Below, in pieces: positions 18,301 through 28,143 of a stretch of DNA of 64,000 nucleotides. Source of the DNA: Legionellales bacterium. Lineage in GTDB: Bacteria > Pseudomonadota > Gammaproteobacteria > Legionellales > Legionellaceae. The first letter of the stretch is position 1. Each line of letters begins with the position of its first letter. The position numbers and the translations under genes were made by a program. Where the stretch lies: contig DAIDKT010000101.1 in the NCBI GenBank assembly GCA_027449905.1, positions 26,730-90,729 of the forward strand, in the 5' to 3' direction. The notes under the pieces were generated by a model that saw only the letters and a program-made list of their open reading frames with translations, had not been told where the DNA came from and made no database searches.

Positions 18301-19281
18301 CTTCCGTGGCAACTGCTCATAAGTGGGACCATCCCAAACAAAGTTTTGGACATGAATCAATGACTGGGCGTTCACAATCTGTCCCTCAGTCACATCAACC
18401 CAAGCCTCTAAGTTACATTGCCCGTGCTTGGCATGGTATGTAAAATTTGGAAAAAATCCCTGCCACTGCGCCGGTAAAAAATTTTGTAATGAGACATAAA
18501 CGTGCCCACTGGCTTGGCGAATCATATTGGGATTCAATTGCATATCGGCCACCACTGAGATCATGGTTGGGATTTTTTGTTTCAGTAGAGCATGGGCAAA
18601 TAATCGATAGTGTCCATGGGAATTTTTGGCTTTTAAGTTAAGTTCCTGGATTGGCAAGATCGTGTTGTTGGCTAAATAAATCGTTGCCGAAAATCGTTTA
18701 ACCACCGTTTTATCTTGCGCCAAGAGCCAACCTATAATCGGTAAATAAGCGTCTTGATCAACAGTCACTGATTGACTGTGCTGGTTTAAGCCATCGATCT
18801 CCCAATGACTATCAACTTGATGAATCGTTAAATGGACATCTTCCACATACAATACGCCCGGTTTAACTTGCCAACTCCAAAATGAGCTCCATAAGTTAAT
18901 TCCCACCAATAGTTTATTGAGTTTGAGCACATGCTGATTGGCATCCTCTAACGTCACTTGATCCATCTTGAGAACCGGTTGAAACCAGTACCAACTGGTT
19001 TCTAAATCCTGAATCGTCACGGGTTGTCCGAGTAAAACCGTTAATTGATGCTCGACTTGCGTTTTATATTGCTTAACCCAAGGGGTTAATGCCCGAAATA
19101 AAGTAAAAATCATGGCAGCGATTATCAACACAACAGCCAATAACACCCAGCACCGCTTCATTATTTTGAATAAGATCCGCTTCGAGTGATCCTTACGCCC
19201 CCAAACATGGCGCAAAGAACCCCGCAGTTTCTTATGCGTTTTCAGTATCAAGTGCTTCATGTTAGTCAAATAAACCCTCAT
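15379..19281 (-). CDS. yhdP: YhdP/AsmA-like envelope protein
   Basis: A very long protein of up to 1300 residues, the usual size for YhdP, a member of the AsmA-like/TamB group thought to move phospholipids from the inner to the outer membrane. One membrane anchor lies near residues 44-65 (CWVLLAVVLIIAAMIF), followed by a long beta-rich periplasmic region and the C-terminal family segment (KIVFKNGRISHLDKST-like, then GLGKLLSILSLQTIPRRL near residue 1150). Starts at 19281, 19260 and 19161 are possible; the first follows the lolA stop directly (TAAATG). The link to lolA groups two lipid or lipoprotein transport genes. Confidence 0.9.
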   Translation of the reverse strand: MRVYLTNMKHLILKTHKKLRGSLRHVWGRKDHSKRILFKIMKRCWVLLAVVLIIAAMIFTLFRALTPWVKQYKTQVEHQLTVLLGQPVTIQDLETSWYWFQPVLKMDQVTLEDANQHVLKLNKLLVGINLWSSFWSWQVKPGVLYVEDVHLTIHQVDSHWEIDGLNQHSQSVTVDQDAYLPIIGWLLAQDKTVVKRFSATIYLANNTILPIQELNLKAKNSHGHYRLFAHALLKQKIPTMISVVADMQLNPNMIRQASGHVYVSLQNFLPAQWQGFFPNFTYHAKHGQCNLEAWVDVTEGQIVNAQSLIHVQNFVWDGPTYEQLPRKIDLLDGNFAWKKVKVGWQLTADQLKLQAGGVNWPQNALRLEYKKTTDAYYLFLKHLTIASLLSAQIDWPDKMKTMLQLKPSGELIDTQVNIKQKQLDYVLTKFNALGWQGSNEIPSVSPLSGVVYWGPNEGRLVLDSEHTKISMNRLPPLTFDVLNLDLGWKQLNNGLRLSMDRFVLSHPNLLLSATGALDNPSEPDANLRLSMEFSAKNAAKFLAYIPSQGLKPKFDEWLKHDIKRIAHAVGRLAINGNLADFPYDHQPGEFSIVSHVSGVDLLINDTWPMNRDMDADIVVNKRSFIANIDQANLKGVLLDKVNLVIDDIGLGKESLLLHGNVEAPGNQIKRYIFASPLRDRLTRWKAIDFEEDIGLDLRLDIPLYPESDHVAALGELTFANNPVVVHLSQLPIPFDDVTGSLQFNEYGLTDGHLQGTLDGLPFALQTQAILEPKPGTLLTIEGEATTDYLQQTFASSWLNVMSGHLKITGLWTIFQDVSDADQLHIDSSMQGVAINLPKPFAKAADERAPLTVDLVFNPKGTMGVHLNYDDRLNSELLLKPGHGALELNQGEVHLGPEKVKLPNQPGLKVTGSLATVDLAQWHDALDKFPAQGSSSVLEQLHEVILNIGQLSFLGQKYDHVLFKTNQLAKNDWNIKLNQADFAADLHYNPARHLMSGTINHLYLNPTQLTHQLNASKWNIQPQDIPNLNLEVLELKYKAIDIGRVSLKTTSHPTSWTLDQCDILSSDYQLGVQGDWQTTGQKNTSKVQAHLVIKDLGKSLERWHLTPAVDARPGTISFQGGWSGPFYDFSLPKVTGKMQIVFKNGRISHLDKSTEEKLGLGKLLSILSLQTIPRRLKLDFSDLSENGYSFDMFKGNFDLKQGIMSTQDSYLDGPVAYASMRGDFDLSKKLYDVNLRITPYITASLPVVATIAGGPIAGFATWVASNLINKGMQKISGYTYKISGPWLDPVVQQVSIDKSAH

Positions 19282-19932
19282 TTATTGCTGAACCACGTCC
19301 ACGTCTTTCGGCACGTTGAATTTAAATACGGAAGCGGCAAGTTGTGGATTAATCTTCACCTGGTTTAATTGTACATCCGTCTGCTGACCAAGTTGGTCAA
19401 ACAATTGAATAGTGGTTAATTTATCGCCTGAAAACACCAGTTTAACTCGTTCAAAACTGGCTTTATTGGATTTCGCGGTTAGATCAAAATAATCGGCATG
19501 ATCTTTTTTGATCCATGAGACATCAAAATCTTGCGTAATCTGGTCATTTGGCCCATTTAAAAAGAGCGCAGCTGCTCCACCAAGCCGACTGCCCTGCTTT
19601 TTCACCGAGACCTGCTCTAACTCAACATCGTAAACCCACAACCGACTCCCATCGGCTATCACCAATTGTGCCATAGGCCTCGTGGTTTGCCAACGAAAGT
19701 GACCAGGGCGCGACAGAGCCATCGTACCCTGTGAGCGTGAGATTATCCGTTTCTTTGCTTTGACGACTTGGTCAAATGAAGCAGTCATGGTGCGAATATG
19801 ATTTAGTTTGGATTGCAAATAATCGGAATTGGCATCAGCATGCGCATTAGATAACAACACGAACAGAATGGACGCAACACCTAAGCTTTGCCAAATGAGG
19901 CGTTTCCTTGCAAAAAGCTGGATAGTCATCAT
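19282..19932 (-). CDS. lolA: Outer-membrane lipoprotein carrier LolA
   Basis: LolA of 216 residues takes lipoproteins from LolCDE and carries them across the periplasm to LolB. A signal peptide ends near residue 32 (LLSNAHA/DAN). The mature part begins YLQSKLNHIRTMTASFDQVV and has the ALSRPGHFRWQTTRP segment diagnostic of LolA. It starts 2 bases after the ftsK stop and its own stop abuts the yhdP start, so ftsK-lolA-yhdP is one transcription unit. In many gammaproteobacteria rarA follows lolA; here it is yhdP. Confidence 0.95.
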   Translation of the reverse strand: MMTIQLFARKRLIWQSLGVASILFVLLSNAHADANSDYLQSKLNHIRTMTASFDQVVKAKKRIISRSQGTMALSRPGHFRWQTTRPMAQLVIADGSRLWVYDVELEQVSVKKQGSRLGGAAALFLNGPNDQITQDFDVSWIKKDHADYFDLTAKSNKASFERVKLVFSGDKLTTIQLFDQLGQQTDVQLNQVKINPQLAASVFKFNVPKDVDVVQQ

Positions 19933-19934
19933 GA

Positions 19935-22295
19935 TTAATCCTCAACAACCGTTGATACCAACACATCTCTAAATCCACCATCTAAAGGTCCAACCAATCC
20001 TGTTCGCTCCATTTCCTCAACCAAACGTGCGGCGCGATTATAGCCAATCTTAAACCGACGTTGCACCGAGGAAATGCTGGCCTTGCGAGTTTGAATGACA
20101 AATTCAACCACTTGATCGTAAAGGGGATCAGCATCCTCAACCACTGGCTTGTCTTCATTGATATCGCCATCTAAACTGTCACTACTTAAACGCGTAATCT
20201 CATCAATATAATCCGGGGCTCCACGTGCCCGCCAATCATCCGCGACTCGATGGACTTCTTTGTCATCTACAAATGCACCATGTACCCGCAATGGCGCACC
20301 TGTTCCGGGTGCTAAAAATAACATATCACCATGCCCAAGCAATTGCTCAGCGCCTTGCTGATCCAAAATCGTGCGTGAATCGATTTTAGAAGAAACTTGA
20401 TAAGAAATTCGTGTGGGAATATTGGACTTAATCAGACCTGTTAGCACATCAACAGATGGACGCTGGGTCGCCAATATGAGATGAATCCCCGCAGCACGGG
20501 CTTTTTGAGCAATTCTGGCAATCAGTTGTTCTACTTTTTTACCAACCACCATCATCATGTCAGCGAGTTCATCAATGACAACCACCACATATGGCAATAT
20601 TTGCAAAGGTGGGGCTTCTAAATCCATCGAATCAGTTGGTTTCCATAATGGATCAGCAATTTCATCACCACTTGCCTTTGCATCGGTTATCATCGTGTTA
20701 AAACCAGATAAATTACGAACACCCAATGCCGCCATTAACCGATAGCGCCGCTCCATTTCCGCAACACACCAGCGCAGCGCGCTTGCTGCTTCGCGCATAT
20801 CAGTCACCACCGGGGTTAATAAATGCGGAATGCCATCATAAACTGATAATTCAAGCATTTTCGGATCAACCAAAATGAGGCGCACCTGTTCAGGGGTTGC
20901 CTGAAATAACAAACTCAAAATCATGGCATTGATGCCAACAGATTTACCCGAACCCGTGGTTCCCGCGACCAATAGATGCGGCATTTTCGCCAAATCAACC
21001 ACCATCGGATGGCCCGCAATATCCACGCCCAATGCCAAGGTCAACGGCGAGTGCGCCTGTTGATAAACATCGGAAGACAAAACCTCGGACAAACAGACCA
21101 TGGCGCGATTGGGGTTCGGCAACTCAATTCCGACCACTGTTTTACCAGGAATAATTTCCACCACCCGTACACTAGTCACCGATAAAGAACGGGCCAAATC
21201 TTTAGCTAATGCGGTTAATCGACTGACCTTAATCCCTGCAGCCAGTTGGAGCTCAAAACGAGTGATCACGGGCCCTGGATGAACGGCAACCACATCTGCG
21301 CTGATTCCAAAATCCAACAAATGTTGCTCCACATCACGTGATAATGTTTCCAACTCTTGATGTAAATAGCCACCCATCGGTTTTCCAGGCTGTCCTGCAT
21401 CGAGCAAGCTCAAAGCAGGCAAGGTACCAATTACTTTGATATTGGGCAGTTCTTTGGACATTTTAATCGGTGTTGGTTTATCTATGCTTGTATTGAGCAT
21501 TGGCAATAATTTAGGTGGTGTTTTTTCTTTTTTTACCTTCTGAATTCGCGGGGTGAATATCACAGCAGGCTTATCAACCAATAGTTGGCTTTTTTGTTCC
21601 TTTTGTAAACGCAAATCCTGTAAATAAGCGATTTGGCTGCGTAACCAGCGGATCGATATCCTCGTTCGGTGCAGAAGCCAGCGACCAAGGACCAAGCTGT
21701 AACAACCAATCCACTCGAGCACACGCACCCAAGAAAGACCCGTTAACCAATTAATTCCAATTAAAAAACCCGCACACAGTATCAATAAGGCGCCTTGCAC
21801 GTTCAAAACGCGACTTAATCCCATCGCAATCACTTGTCCCACTACTCCGCCGGAGAAATAAATACCCGAAGCTTGGTTGGCTCGCACTTGTAATGCAAGT
21901 AATCCACAACTACCAAACAGTGATAACAGAAGACCAAACCCTCGCAATAATAAAGCACCCTGGTGCACCATATGAATCGCGCGATGCTCCAACAAAATCA
22001 TGCCCGCAGCATAGGTGGTCAATACCGGCAATAAATAAGACGCGTAACCCAACACCCAATAAACAGTATCGGCTGTGTAAGCGCCGACCTGACCCCCAGC
22101 ATTGACAACACGCTTGGGCTTAGCCAAGTGCGTCCAACCAGGATCACCCACCTGGTAGGTCATTAAAGATAAAAACAAGAACAAAGCGAAGGTTAGCACA
22201 ACAATAAAAACACCTTCCGTGATATGTCTTGTTAAAAAATTAGCTTGGATGGATTTGGAGACAGCAACCTCAACCTCTTCTCTCTCTTTTTGCAT
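19935..22295 (-). CDS. ftsK: DNA translocase FtsK
   Basis: FtsK of 786 residues couples chromosome dimer resolution to septation at the divisome. The N-terminal part (about 25-200) holds four or five membrane helices; the linker is short compared with E. coli FtsK. The motor has Walker [12 protein letters not shown] near residue 443 and Walker [12 protein letters not shown] near 573, then [12 protein letters not shown] and [20 protein letters not shown]. The C-terminal winged-helix gamma domain (about 720-786, [20 protein letters not shown]) would read KOPS sites and activate XerCD. It is divergent from trxB, as in the classic trxB-ftsK-lolA gene order. Confidence 0.97.
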   Translation of the reverse strand: MQKEREEVEVAVSKSIQANFLTRHITEGVFIVVLTFALFLFLSLMTYQVGDPGWTHLAKPKRVVNAGGQVGAYTADTVYWVLGYASYLLPVLTTYAAGMILLEHRAIHMVHQGALLLRGFGLLLSLFGSCGLLALQVRANQASGIYFSGGVVGQVIAMGLSRVLNVQGALLILCAGFLIGINWLTGLSWVRVLEWIGCYSLVLGRWLLHRTRISIRWLRSQIAYLQDLRLQKEQKSQLLVDKPAVIFTPRIQKVKKEKTPPKLLPMLNTSIDKPTPIKMSKELPNIKVIGTLPALSLLDAGQPGKPMGGYLHQELETLSRDVEQHLLDFGISADVVAVHPGPVITRFELQLAAGIKVSRLTALAKDLARSLSVTSVRVVEIIPGKTVVGIELPNPNRAMVCLSEVLSSDVYQQAHSPLTLALGVDIAGHPMVVDLAKMPHLLVAGTTGSGKSVGINAMILSLLFQATPEQVRLILVDPKMLELSVYDGIPHLLTPVVTDMREAASALRWCVAEMERRYRLMAALGVRNLSGFNTMITDAKASGDEIADPLWKPTDSMDLEAPPLQILPYVVVVIDELADMMMVVGKKVEQLIARIAQKARAAGIHLILATQRPSVDVLTGLIKSNIPTRISYQVSSKIDSRTILDQQGAEQLLGHGDMLFLAPGTGAPLRVHGAFVDDKEVHRVADDWRARGAPDYIDEITRLSSDSLDGDINEDKPVVEDADPLYDQVVEFVIQTRKASISSVQRRFKIGYNRAARLVEEMERTGLVGPLDGGFRDVLVSTVVED

Positions 22296-22350
22296 AACTA
22301 TTTTAAAGACTCAAGTTTTATCATATGATTCCACATACTAACATAAATGA

Positions 22351-23328
<978 letters not shown>

Positions 23329-23350
23329 GGCGTGTGTTTCATTGGTATTT

Positions 23351-25057
23351 TCACCCTGACAGCGCAAGGACGGATAACATCACGTTCAAATCCTGGTTTT
23401 CTTGCTTGCGTGCTGTGATGATCTGTTGATAATTGACCTTGAAACCATGCTGATCGCACAATGCTTGGAGATAATCAGGATGATGAGCAAAACGCAGACT
23501 TTTTTGTATTTTCCAGGGCTCGTCTGCGCTGATTTCAGTGGTAAACACAAACAAACTATCAGCGCCAAGCCTCGGTTTGATGGCTTCAAATATGGGTTCT
23601 AAATCACCCAGATACGGCAAGACATCGGCAACAACCACCAATTGATAACGCGCTGTATCTTGGTGTAAAAAACGGATGATTTCTGATTCAACCAGATCAT
23701 CATAAACCTGCTTTTCGCGAGCAACTGACAGCATATTGGCAGCAATATCTACCCCGACTAAATATTGACAAAACGGCCGTAACACCAGACCCGTCAACCC
23801 AGTACCGCACCCCAAGTCCAGCCCCCGCTCCACTTTTTTGCAATCAAGTTGACAAAAAACTTCCCAAATTCGTTGTGGAATAGCGTAATTTAATACATCC
23901 TGAACATGCTTTTCGTAATACATTGCATAATGGTTAAATAAATCATGTGCGTAAGCAGAGCAAGTAGGTAGTTGTTTGTGGTCTCCTGTTAAAGCTTCTA
24001 ACATAAAGCGACTGGTTTGATCATCAGGCTTCGCCTGTAAAGCACGTTTTAGTAATTCACAAGCCGCATCGCGATGACCCGCCCGCATTTCAATCGCCGC
24101 CAAATTACTGAGTGCACCAAAATGCGTATTTTGGTATCGTAAAATTTTTTCAAATCTTGTCACTGCATCCTGAATGTGACCCAATCCCATTTGCGCCACG
24201 CCAATATTATACAAATACTCTATATTTTCCGGATCATCTTTTATTAACAAATCATAATGCATCAATGCGTTTTCATACCTATCAAAATGAATGAATGTGG
24301 CGGCTAAATTGTTCCGCGCTTCAATATTGTTTTCATCCAATAGCAAAGCTTGAGTAAAATAATCAATGGCCACTTGTTCTCTGGATTGCTTTAAGGCAGT
24401 CACACCTAAATTAACCAAAGCGTCAATATCATGTGGTTCAATCGCTAACACCTCTTTGAACAGGGTCTCAGCCGCCTCCAGATCGTCGGCTTGTAATTTC
24501 AATAAACCCAAATAGAATTGAGCACCCGTATTGCTGGGATCAAGCGCGAATACATTATTAAATTGAATTTCTGCTGCAGCCAATTCATGATATCGCAACA
24601 ACAACAAACCCAAATTAAAATGGGCTTGGGTAAAACCAGGCTCTGCGTGCACTGCTTTTCGATAAGCTTGCAAAGCCAGGTGATATTGATCTTTTTTAGC
24701 GTAAATCCCAGCTAAATTGTTATATGCTTGAGCATAGTTTGGGTCGATGGCCAATGCCTGTTGATACTGTTCAATGGCATGATCGAACTCACCGCAGCGT
24801 TTATAAGCATTGCCAAGATTCATATGTAAATTGGCATCACTTGGTTGAATGGCCAAAGCCCGTTTCATCCACGCAATTGCTTGTGGCATGTCTTCCATTT
24901 GGGCATAAGCCAAGCCTAAATAACGCATGGCATCAAGATGATTTGTATGTTGGACCAAGATATCCTGGTAGAGCAGAATCGCTTCTTGAATTTGGTTTTC
25001 ATGCTGGAGGGTGTATGCTTTTAAAAATAATGATCGTACATCCAAATTTGTCTGCAT
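23351..25057 (-). CDS. TPR-repeat protein with C-terminal methyltransferase domain
   Basis: A protein of 568 residues. The first about 370 residues are ten or so tetratricopeptide repeats (for example SDANLHMNLGNAYKRCGEFD, then NYAQAYNNLAGIYAKKDQYH). A class I SAM-dependent methyltransferase domain follows (about 395-568), with motif I GLDLGCGTGLTGL and acidic motif II VGVDIAANML. The TPRs presumably bind a protein substrate; the target is unknown. The ATG at 25057 is chosen because the homology starts there and the upstream extension falls in a repeat (25098-25178). Confidence 0.85.
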   Translation of the reverse strand: MQTNLDVRSLFLKAYTLQHENQIQEAILLYQDILVQHTNHLDAMRYLGLAYAQMEDMPQAIAWMKRALAIQPSDANLHMNLGNAYKRCGEFDHAIEQYQQALAIDPNYAQAYNNLAGIYAKKDQYHLALQAYRKAVHAEPGFTQAHFNLGLLLLRYHELAAAEIQFNNVFALDPSNTGAQFYLGLLKLQADDLEAAETLFKEVLAIEPHDIDALVNLGVTALKQSREQVAIDYFTQALLLDENNIEARNNLAATFIHFDRYENALMHYDLLIKDDPENIEYLYNIGVAQMGLGHIQDAVTRFEKILRYQNTHFGALSNLAAIEMRAGHRDAACELLKRALQAKPDDQTSRFMLEALTGDHKQLPTCSAYAHDLFNHYAMYYEKHVQDVLNYAIPQRIWEVFCQLDCKKVERGLDLGCGTGLTGLVLRPFCQYLVGVDIAANMLSVAREKQVYDDLVESEIIRFLHQDTARYQLVVVADVLPYLGDLEPIFEAIKPRLGADSLFVFTTEISADEPWKIQKSLRFAHHPDYLQALCDQHGFKVNYQQIITARKQENQDLNVMLSVLALSG

Positions 25058-25097
25058 TTTTAGATCACTCAACAATGAAATGGTCACAGTAAAAGTC

Positions 25098-25178
25098 GGC
25101 GTTGGGCCAAGGCGCGGCCGACGTGCTCTGCCTTGACCCAAAACTCAGCTTGGTCGAAACGGCGGTCAATACCTAAAA
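25098..25178. repeat. Degenerate GTTGGGCC/GGTCAATGCC repeat
   Basis: It contains CGTTGGGCCAAGGC and ends CTTGGTCGAAACGGCGGTCAATACCT; this right half matches the right half of the element at 58352-58466. It lies between divergent genes and may include promoter parts of either. Confidence 0.55.
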
Positions 25179-25242
25179 GTCTATTGCTAAATATCGATGT
25201 CTCATCATACACTATTGACCACAAGTAGTAACTGGAGTCAGG

Positions 25243-25956
25243 ATGGCTATATCAAACTGTATTTATCACCATGGGGACCTGGAATTGCATGGATATTTAA
25301 CCAGTGCCGATCAAACACTTGCCCCCAAGCCTGCTGTTATCGTCATTCATGACTGGTCCGGTCGCAATGACTTCGCCTGCCAAAAAGCTGATTTAATCGC
25401 AAACCTAGGCTATATCGGGTTTGCGGCAGACATGTATGGTCTTGGCCGCATCGGTGAAACCACAGAGGCTAAACTGGCGTTCATGCAACCGCTGATCCAA
25501 AATCGCTTTTTACTCAGGTCTCGTGTGCAGGCAGCCTTGGATACGCTGAGCTTGATGCCACAAGTTGATCAGCAGCGGATTGCTGTCATTGGTTTTTGTT
25601 TTGGTGGATTGTGCGCGTTAGATTTAGCGAGAAGTGGTGCGAAGATATCCGGTGTGGTTAGTTTTCATGGGCTACTCAATAAACCCAGCGACATACCCAA
25701 TCAAACCATTCATGCCAAAATATTAGCCTTACACGGTTACCAAGATCCCATGGTCCAACCTGAACAAGTCCATGCATTTTGCCAGGAAATGACCGAAGCG
25801 GAGATCGATTGGCAAATACACATGTACGGGCAAATAAAACACGCATTTACCAATCCATCGGCCCATGATTTAGACGCAGGACTTATCTATAATCGTGTTG
25901 CGACTCAACGGGCGATACAGAGCATGGTTCATTTTTTGGAGGAAGTCTTTGCTTAA
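25243..25956 (+). CDS. Dienelactone hydrolase family protein
   Basis: An alpha/beta hydrolase of 237 residues. The catalytic triad of the dienelactone hydrolase family is visible: Cys nucleophile in GFCFGG (about residue 122), Asp in HGYQDPM and His in KHAFTNP. The N-terminal VIVIHDWSGRNDF strand-loop gives the oxyanion region. No aromatic-degradation genes are nearby, so the substrate is unknown. GGAG lies before the ATG. The next gene, pncC, starts at once after the stop, so they are co-transcribed. Confidence 0.88.
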   Translation: MAISNCIYHHGDLELHGYLTSADQTLAPKPAVIVIHDWSGRNDFACQKADLIANLGYIGFAADMYGLGRIGETTEAKLAFMQPLIQNRFLLRSRVQAALDTLSLMPQVDQQRIAVIGFCFGGLCALDLARSGAKISGVVSFHGLLNKPSDIPNQTIHAKILALHGYQDPMVQPEQVHAFCQEMTEAEIDWQIHMYGQIKHAFTNPSAHDLDAGLIYNRVATQRAIQSMVHFLEEVFA

Positions 25957-25957
25957 C

Positions 25958-26425
25958 ATGAAATTGGCGATGGAATTGGGGCGGCGCTTATTAAGTCACC
26001 ATTGGCTTTGTGCCGTAGCGGAATCTTGCACCGGCGGTAGTTTAGCAGCAGCGATCACCGATTGTCCTGGTAGCTCGGCTTGGTTTGATCGCGGGTATGT
26101 TACCTACTCAAATGATGCCAAGCAACTCATGCTAGGCGTTTCAAAAAAAACCCTACAAGAATATGGTGCTGTGAGCAAAGAAACCGTTTCTGAGATGGCC
26201 GATGGTGCTTTACAAATCAGCCACGTGCAATTAACAGCTGCCATCAGCGGGATTACTGGGCCCGATGGTGGCACCGCTGGAAAACCGGTTGGCACGGTGT
26301 GGATTGCCTGGGCAAGTATCTCAACCCCAGTCCATGTTCAACATTTTTTATTTCAAGGTGATCGAGTTGGCATTCGACAACAAGCCGTGACCAAAGCTTT
26401 ACAGGGCATGCTCGCCTTGTTGTAA
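25958..26425 (+). CDS. pncC: Nicotinamide-nucleotide amidase (CinA C-terminal type)
   Basis: A stand-alone CinA C-terminal domain protein of 155 residues that, by family, deamidates NMN to nicotinate mononucleotide in NAD recycling. AESCTGGSLAAAITDCPGSS, the SGITGPDGGTAGKPVGTVWIA block and the C-terminal QQAVTKAL helix are all present. The ATG at 25958 is one base after the preceding stop; a TTG at 25949 with GGAGG at 25938 is an alternative start adding three residues. Confidence 0.92.
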   Translation: MKLAMELGRRLLSHHWLCAVAESCTGGSLAAAITDCPGSSAWFDRGYVTYSNDAKQLMLGVSKKTLQEYGAVSKETVSEMADGALQISHVQLTAAISGITGPDGGTAGKPVGTVWIAWASISTPVHVQHFLFQGDRVGIRQQAVTKALQGMLALL

Positions 26426-26442
26426 GCTATTGACGGGCCCTC

Positions 26443-28014
26443 TTAAAATCGATTAGGATCAGCCAAATCCCAATATTTTTTATATGCGCTCGGTATAGTC
26501 GGGCCCAACAAATCACCCGGTTTCAAATAGTCATAAATTTCACTCAAAGGTTTCGAAATATGATTTGAAACACGTCTCATAATATAATCGGGGTTTAAAT
26601 GACTCGGATCAGATAAGCCCATCGCCCCCACAATTTCTAAAAAACTATGAATGGTGTTTTGATGATAAGCCGCTACCCGATGCTTTTTTTGCTCGATAAC
26701 CAATCCTCGTTGCAAGCGACGATTTTGGGTGGTAATGCCGGTTGGGCAGGTATTGGCATTGCACTGTTTGGCTTGCACACAACCGAGAGACATCATCATG
26801 GCACGGGCACTGTTACAAAAATCAGCGCCCATCGCTACCCTCAAAACCATATCAAAACCAGAGGCTATTTTGCCACTACAAATGATCTTAATTTTATCCC
26901 GAAGACCAATACCCACCAAAGCATTATGAACAAAAATCAATCCAGCCTCTAATGGCTCACCCATGTGATTGGCAAATTCTTGAGGTGCGGCACCCGTGCC
27001 ACCCTCTGCCCCATCTACTGTAATAAAATCAGGTAAAATATTGGTGATCAGCATGGCCTTACAAAGCGCGAAAAAATCCTCTTTACGTCCCAGACACAAT
27101 TTAAAACCAATCGGTTTACCTCCGGTTAAATCCCTTAACTTTTGAATAAAAAGCATCATTTCTACAGGTGTTGTAAAAGCAGTATGCGCCGGCGGAGAAA
27201 GGACATCTTGACCCATTTTAATTTTGCGGATGGCAGCGATTTCTGGTGTCACTTTGGCAGCAGGTAAAATACCGCCATGTGATGGCTTCGCCCCTTGAGA
27301 CAATTTAATTTCAATGCCTTTCACTTCATCACGATTTGCTTCAACTGAAAATAAGTTTTCATCGAATCGTCCTTGATCATCTCGGCAACTAAAATAAGCC
27401 GTTCCCAATTGAAAAATGATTGCCCCACCTTGTAAATGATAGGGAGTCAAACCACCTTCTCCCGTGTTATGTGAAAAATCACCTATTTTAGCACCTTGAT
27501 TCAAAGCAATAATGGCGTTTTCTGAAAGGGAGCCAAAACTCATCGCTGATATGTTGAGTCGGGATGCTAAATATGGTTTTTTACAAGAAGGCCCGCCGAG
27601 TAACAAACGGCCCTCCACTTCATCGACTGACTTCGGCGCCAATGAATGCAAAACCCAGCTATACCCAATTTTCATGATGTCTTTTGAGGTACCGAACGGT
27701 ATCGTATCGCGGTCACCTTTCGCACGTTCGTAGATGATTGAGCGTGTCTCACGGTTAAAAGGACGTTCTTGCTCATCATTCGCAATAAAATATTGCTGAA
27801 TTTCCGGGCGAACAAATTCCATGAGGAATCTAAAATGGCCCAAAAAGGGAAAATTTCGCAAAATAGTATGTTTTTTTTGAAAAAAATCGTAAAGGGTGAT
27901 CACAATCATCGGCACAATCAAAAACGGCAACCAATCTGCATGCCCCCAAATAATCGCCCTCAATATCAGAAAAATTAAAACAAGTCCGAAAGCCAAGTAC
28001 CATTTTCTTCTCAT
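26443..28014 (-). CDS. FMN-binding glutamate synthase family protein
   Basis: A membrane-anchored protein of 523 residues with two N-terminal hydrophobic segments (about 6-45) and a GOGAT-type (alpha/beta)8 barrel. Family landmarks are LNISAMSFGSLSENAI, SHNTGEGGLTPYHL, LSQGAKPSHGGILP, TVDGAEGGTGAAP and an iron-sulfur Cys cluster (LGCVQAKQCNANTCPTG near residue 425). It lacks the glutaminase domain of true glutamate synthase; the physiological substrate of this family is not settled. It is convergent with pncC, and 130 bases separate its start from the transporter start on the other strand. Confidence 0.88.
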   Translation of the reverse strand: MRRKWYLAFGLVLIFLILRAIIWGHADWLPFLIVPMIVITLYDFFQKKHTILRNFPFLGHFRFLMEFVRPEIQQYFIANDEQERPFNRETRSIIYERAKGDRDTIPFGTSKDIMKIGYSWVLHSLAPKSVDEVEGRLLLGGPSCKKPYLASRLNISAMSFGSLSENAIIALNQGAKIGDFSHNTGEGGLTPYHLQGGAIIFQLGTAYFSCRDDQGRFDENLFSVEANRDEVKGIEIKLSQGAKPSHGGILPAAKVTPEIAAIRKIKMGQDVLSPPAHTAFTTPVEMMLFIQKLRDLTGGKPIGFKLCLGRKEDFFALCKAMLITNILPDFITVDGAEGGTGAAPQEFANHMGEPLEAGLIFVHNALVGIGLRDKIKIICSGKIASGFDMVLRVAMGADFCNSARAMMMSLGCVQAKQCNANTCPTGITTQNRRLQRGLVIEQKKHRVAAYHQNTIHSFLEIVGAMGLSDPSHLNPDYIMRRVSNHISKPLSEIYDYLKPGDLLGPTIPSAYKKYWDLADPNRF

Positions 28015-28143
28015 AACTCATCCTTAAATTGGGAGAAAGTGGGATTTCTATCGAATGTACTGATTAAGAATACCAATATGATTTAGATTTTGATATACTT
28101 CCGGCCACAAATTTGATGCGGTTTTTCCTGTCAAGGAGTCGCT

